DNA of 60,000 bases from Lineus longissimus (lineage: Eukaryota > Nemertea > Pilidiophora > Heteronemertea > Lineidae): assembly GCF_910592395.1 (NCBI RefSeq), contig NC_088310.1, positions 9,929,501 through 9,989,500 on the forward strand, read 5' to 3'. Shown in pieces: positions 58,720-60,000 of this stretch. The position numbers were made by a program, and so were the translations under genes. The notes beneath the pieces are model-generated. The model saw only the letters and a list, made by a program, of their open reading frames with translations. It had not been told where the DNA came from and searched no databases. Numbering within the stretch: position 1 is the stretch's first letter; the number at the start of each line of letters is the position of its first letter.

Positions 58720-59592
58720 CCCATCACAACTCACCACCTTCTTGGAGATGTCTGACACAACCGTCCTCCCGTATGTTTGACCTTTACTGGAGAGAGTCTC
58801 GTGTCACAACTCACCACCCTCTGGGAGATGTCTGTCACAAACGTCCTCCCGTATGTTTGACCTTTACTGGAGAGAGTCTCGTGTCACAACTCACCACCCT
58901 TTGGGAGATGTCTGTCACAAACATCCTCCCGTATGTTTGACCTTTACTGGAGAGAGTCTTGTGTCACAACTCACTGCCTTCAGGGAGATCTCTGTCACAA
59001 ACGTCCTCCCGTATGTTTGACCTTTACTGGAGAGAGTCTCGTGTCACAACTCACCACCCTCTGGGAGATGTCTGTCACAAACGTCCTCCCGTATGTTTGA
59101 CCTTTACTGGAGAGAGTCTTGTGTCACAACTCACCACCCTCTGGGAGATGTCTGTCACAAACGTCCTCCCGTATGTTTGACCTTTACTGGAGAGAGTCTC
59201 GTGTCACAACTCACCACCCTCTGGGAGATGTCTGTCACAAACGTCCTCCCGTATGTTTGACCTTTACTGGAGAGAGTCTTGTGTCACAGCTCACTGCCTT
59301 CAGGGAGATCTCTGTCACAAACGTCCTCCCGTATGTTTGACCTTTACTGGATAGAGTCTCGTGTCACAACTCACCACCCTCTGGGAGATGTCTGTCACAA
59401 ACGTCCTCCCGTATGTTTGACCTTTACTGGAGAGAGTCTTGTGTCACAACTCACTGCCTTCAGGGAGATCTCTGTCACAAACGTCCTCCCGTATGTTTGA
59501 CCTTTACTGGAGAGAGTGTTGTGTAACAACCATCACAACTCACTGGCCTTCAGGGAGATCTCTGTCACAACCGCCCTCCCGTATGTTTGATC
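58720..59592. repeat. 80-bp satellite, about 11 units
   Basis: Units of 80 bp carry CGTCCTCCCGTATGTTTGAC, then CTTTACTGGAGAGAGTCT and GTGTCACAACTCAC. Two unit types alternate: CACCCTCTGGGAGATG and TGCCTTCAGGGAGATC. Recurrent open frames of 73 codons at 160-bp spacing result from the period not being a multiple of three. Confidence 0.95.
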
Positions 59593-60000
59593 TGTAGTGC
59601 TAGCAGACGACAACAACAAATGGAGTATAACACAACTGTTTTGTCTGTCTGGCTTATATTCTAAGTAGCAAGCATAGATTTTAAAATCAATGCTTATTAG
59701 CAGTAAGAGACACATACTGACGAACTGACGGAGACTATTTCACCTCTACGTCCATTATAGTAGCAATGCTTCGGTTACCGCACTCTAGGGTGATGCATTC
59801 TCAGTTGTAAAATGTCTGGTTTCGTATCGATAAAGTTTTCCAAGATGCAAGATTTAAATTCGACAACGGAATAGACGTACCATTTAAAATGGCAGAGTTC
59901 TGCAGAAGGTTGGCTTAAGGAGCCCTGAGATATTGTATATTACCATAGTTTAGGTGGATGGGCCTTCTCCTTCTTCAATTTGTTTTCCACATAAAGACTC
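59593..60000. other. No gene seen at the right end
   Basis: Short frames only; no repeat or motif recognised. Confidence 0.35.

Noticed and set aside
58720-59592. Regular repeats considered as a CRISPR array
   Set aside because: Units are contiguous 80-bp tandem copies without unique spacers, and the genome is eukaryotic.

Overview
This is a eukaryotic window: spliced genes with short GT-AG introns, LTR and non-LTR retrotransposons, a pogo-type DNA transposon, MITEs and many minisatellites. The gene set (a STELLO/DUF288-type glycosyltransferase and a cluster of SLC46-like major facilitator transporters) and the abundant ACATGT-rich repeats suggest a marine invertebrate such as a lancelet or another deuterostome or lophotrochozoan. 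The species cannot be fixed from the sequence alone.

Layout. 1-1465 is a degenerate minisatellite. 2066-4393 (minus) is a STELLO-like glycosyltransferase whose frame is broken by one base. 4.9-5.9 kb holds a TTAA-flanked MITE, a candidate exon and a repeat block. The dominant structure is a large inverted duplication: arm A (about 6257-19121) is repeated in reverse complement as arm B (about 32350-50966), with a 13.2 kb spacer. Each arm carries, in mirror order, a pogo transposon, a small unknown exon, a gene with an 18-residue repeat, MITEs, a four-exon SLC46-like transporter and a 69-bp minisatellite. The spacer holds a 5'-truncated Ty3/gypsy element (19122-29.1 kb) interrupted by an L2/CR1-like LINE and by a TIR element, followed by a second, minus-strand LINE, satellite fragments and a tRNA-Val-like sequence.

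The two arms have decayed differently. In arm A the transporter has lost 555 bp (185 codons) in frame from exon 1, and most of the pogo locus is deleted. In arm B exon 1 is full length but has a 1-bp frameshift, exon 3 lies in a 1409-bp tandem duplication and the C-terminal exon has a premature stop. Arm B also keeps two pogo elements placed tail to tail around one TA. A third SLC46-like gene (54249-57689) outside the duplication is intact, with four exons at the same intron phases, and predicts 516 residues; its intron 2 holds a pseudo-exon copied from its own family plus foldback elements.

The right end has an 80-bp satellite (58.7-59.6 kb). No operon, CRISPR or prokaryotic-type system is present. 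The noteworthy biology is structural: inverted duplication, reciprocal paralogue decay, nested transposons, and three minisatellite families that share one core of about 18 bp.
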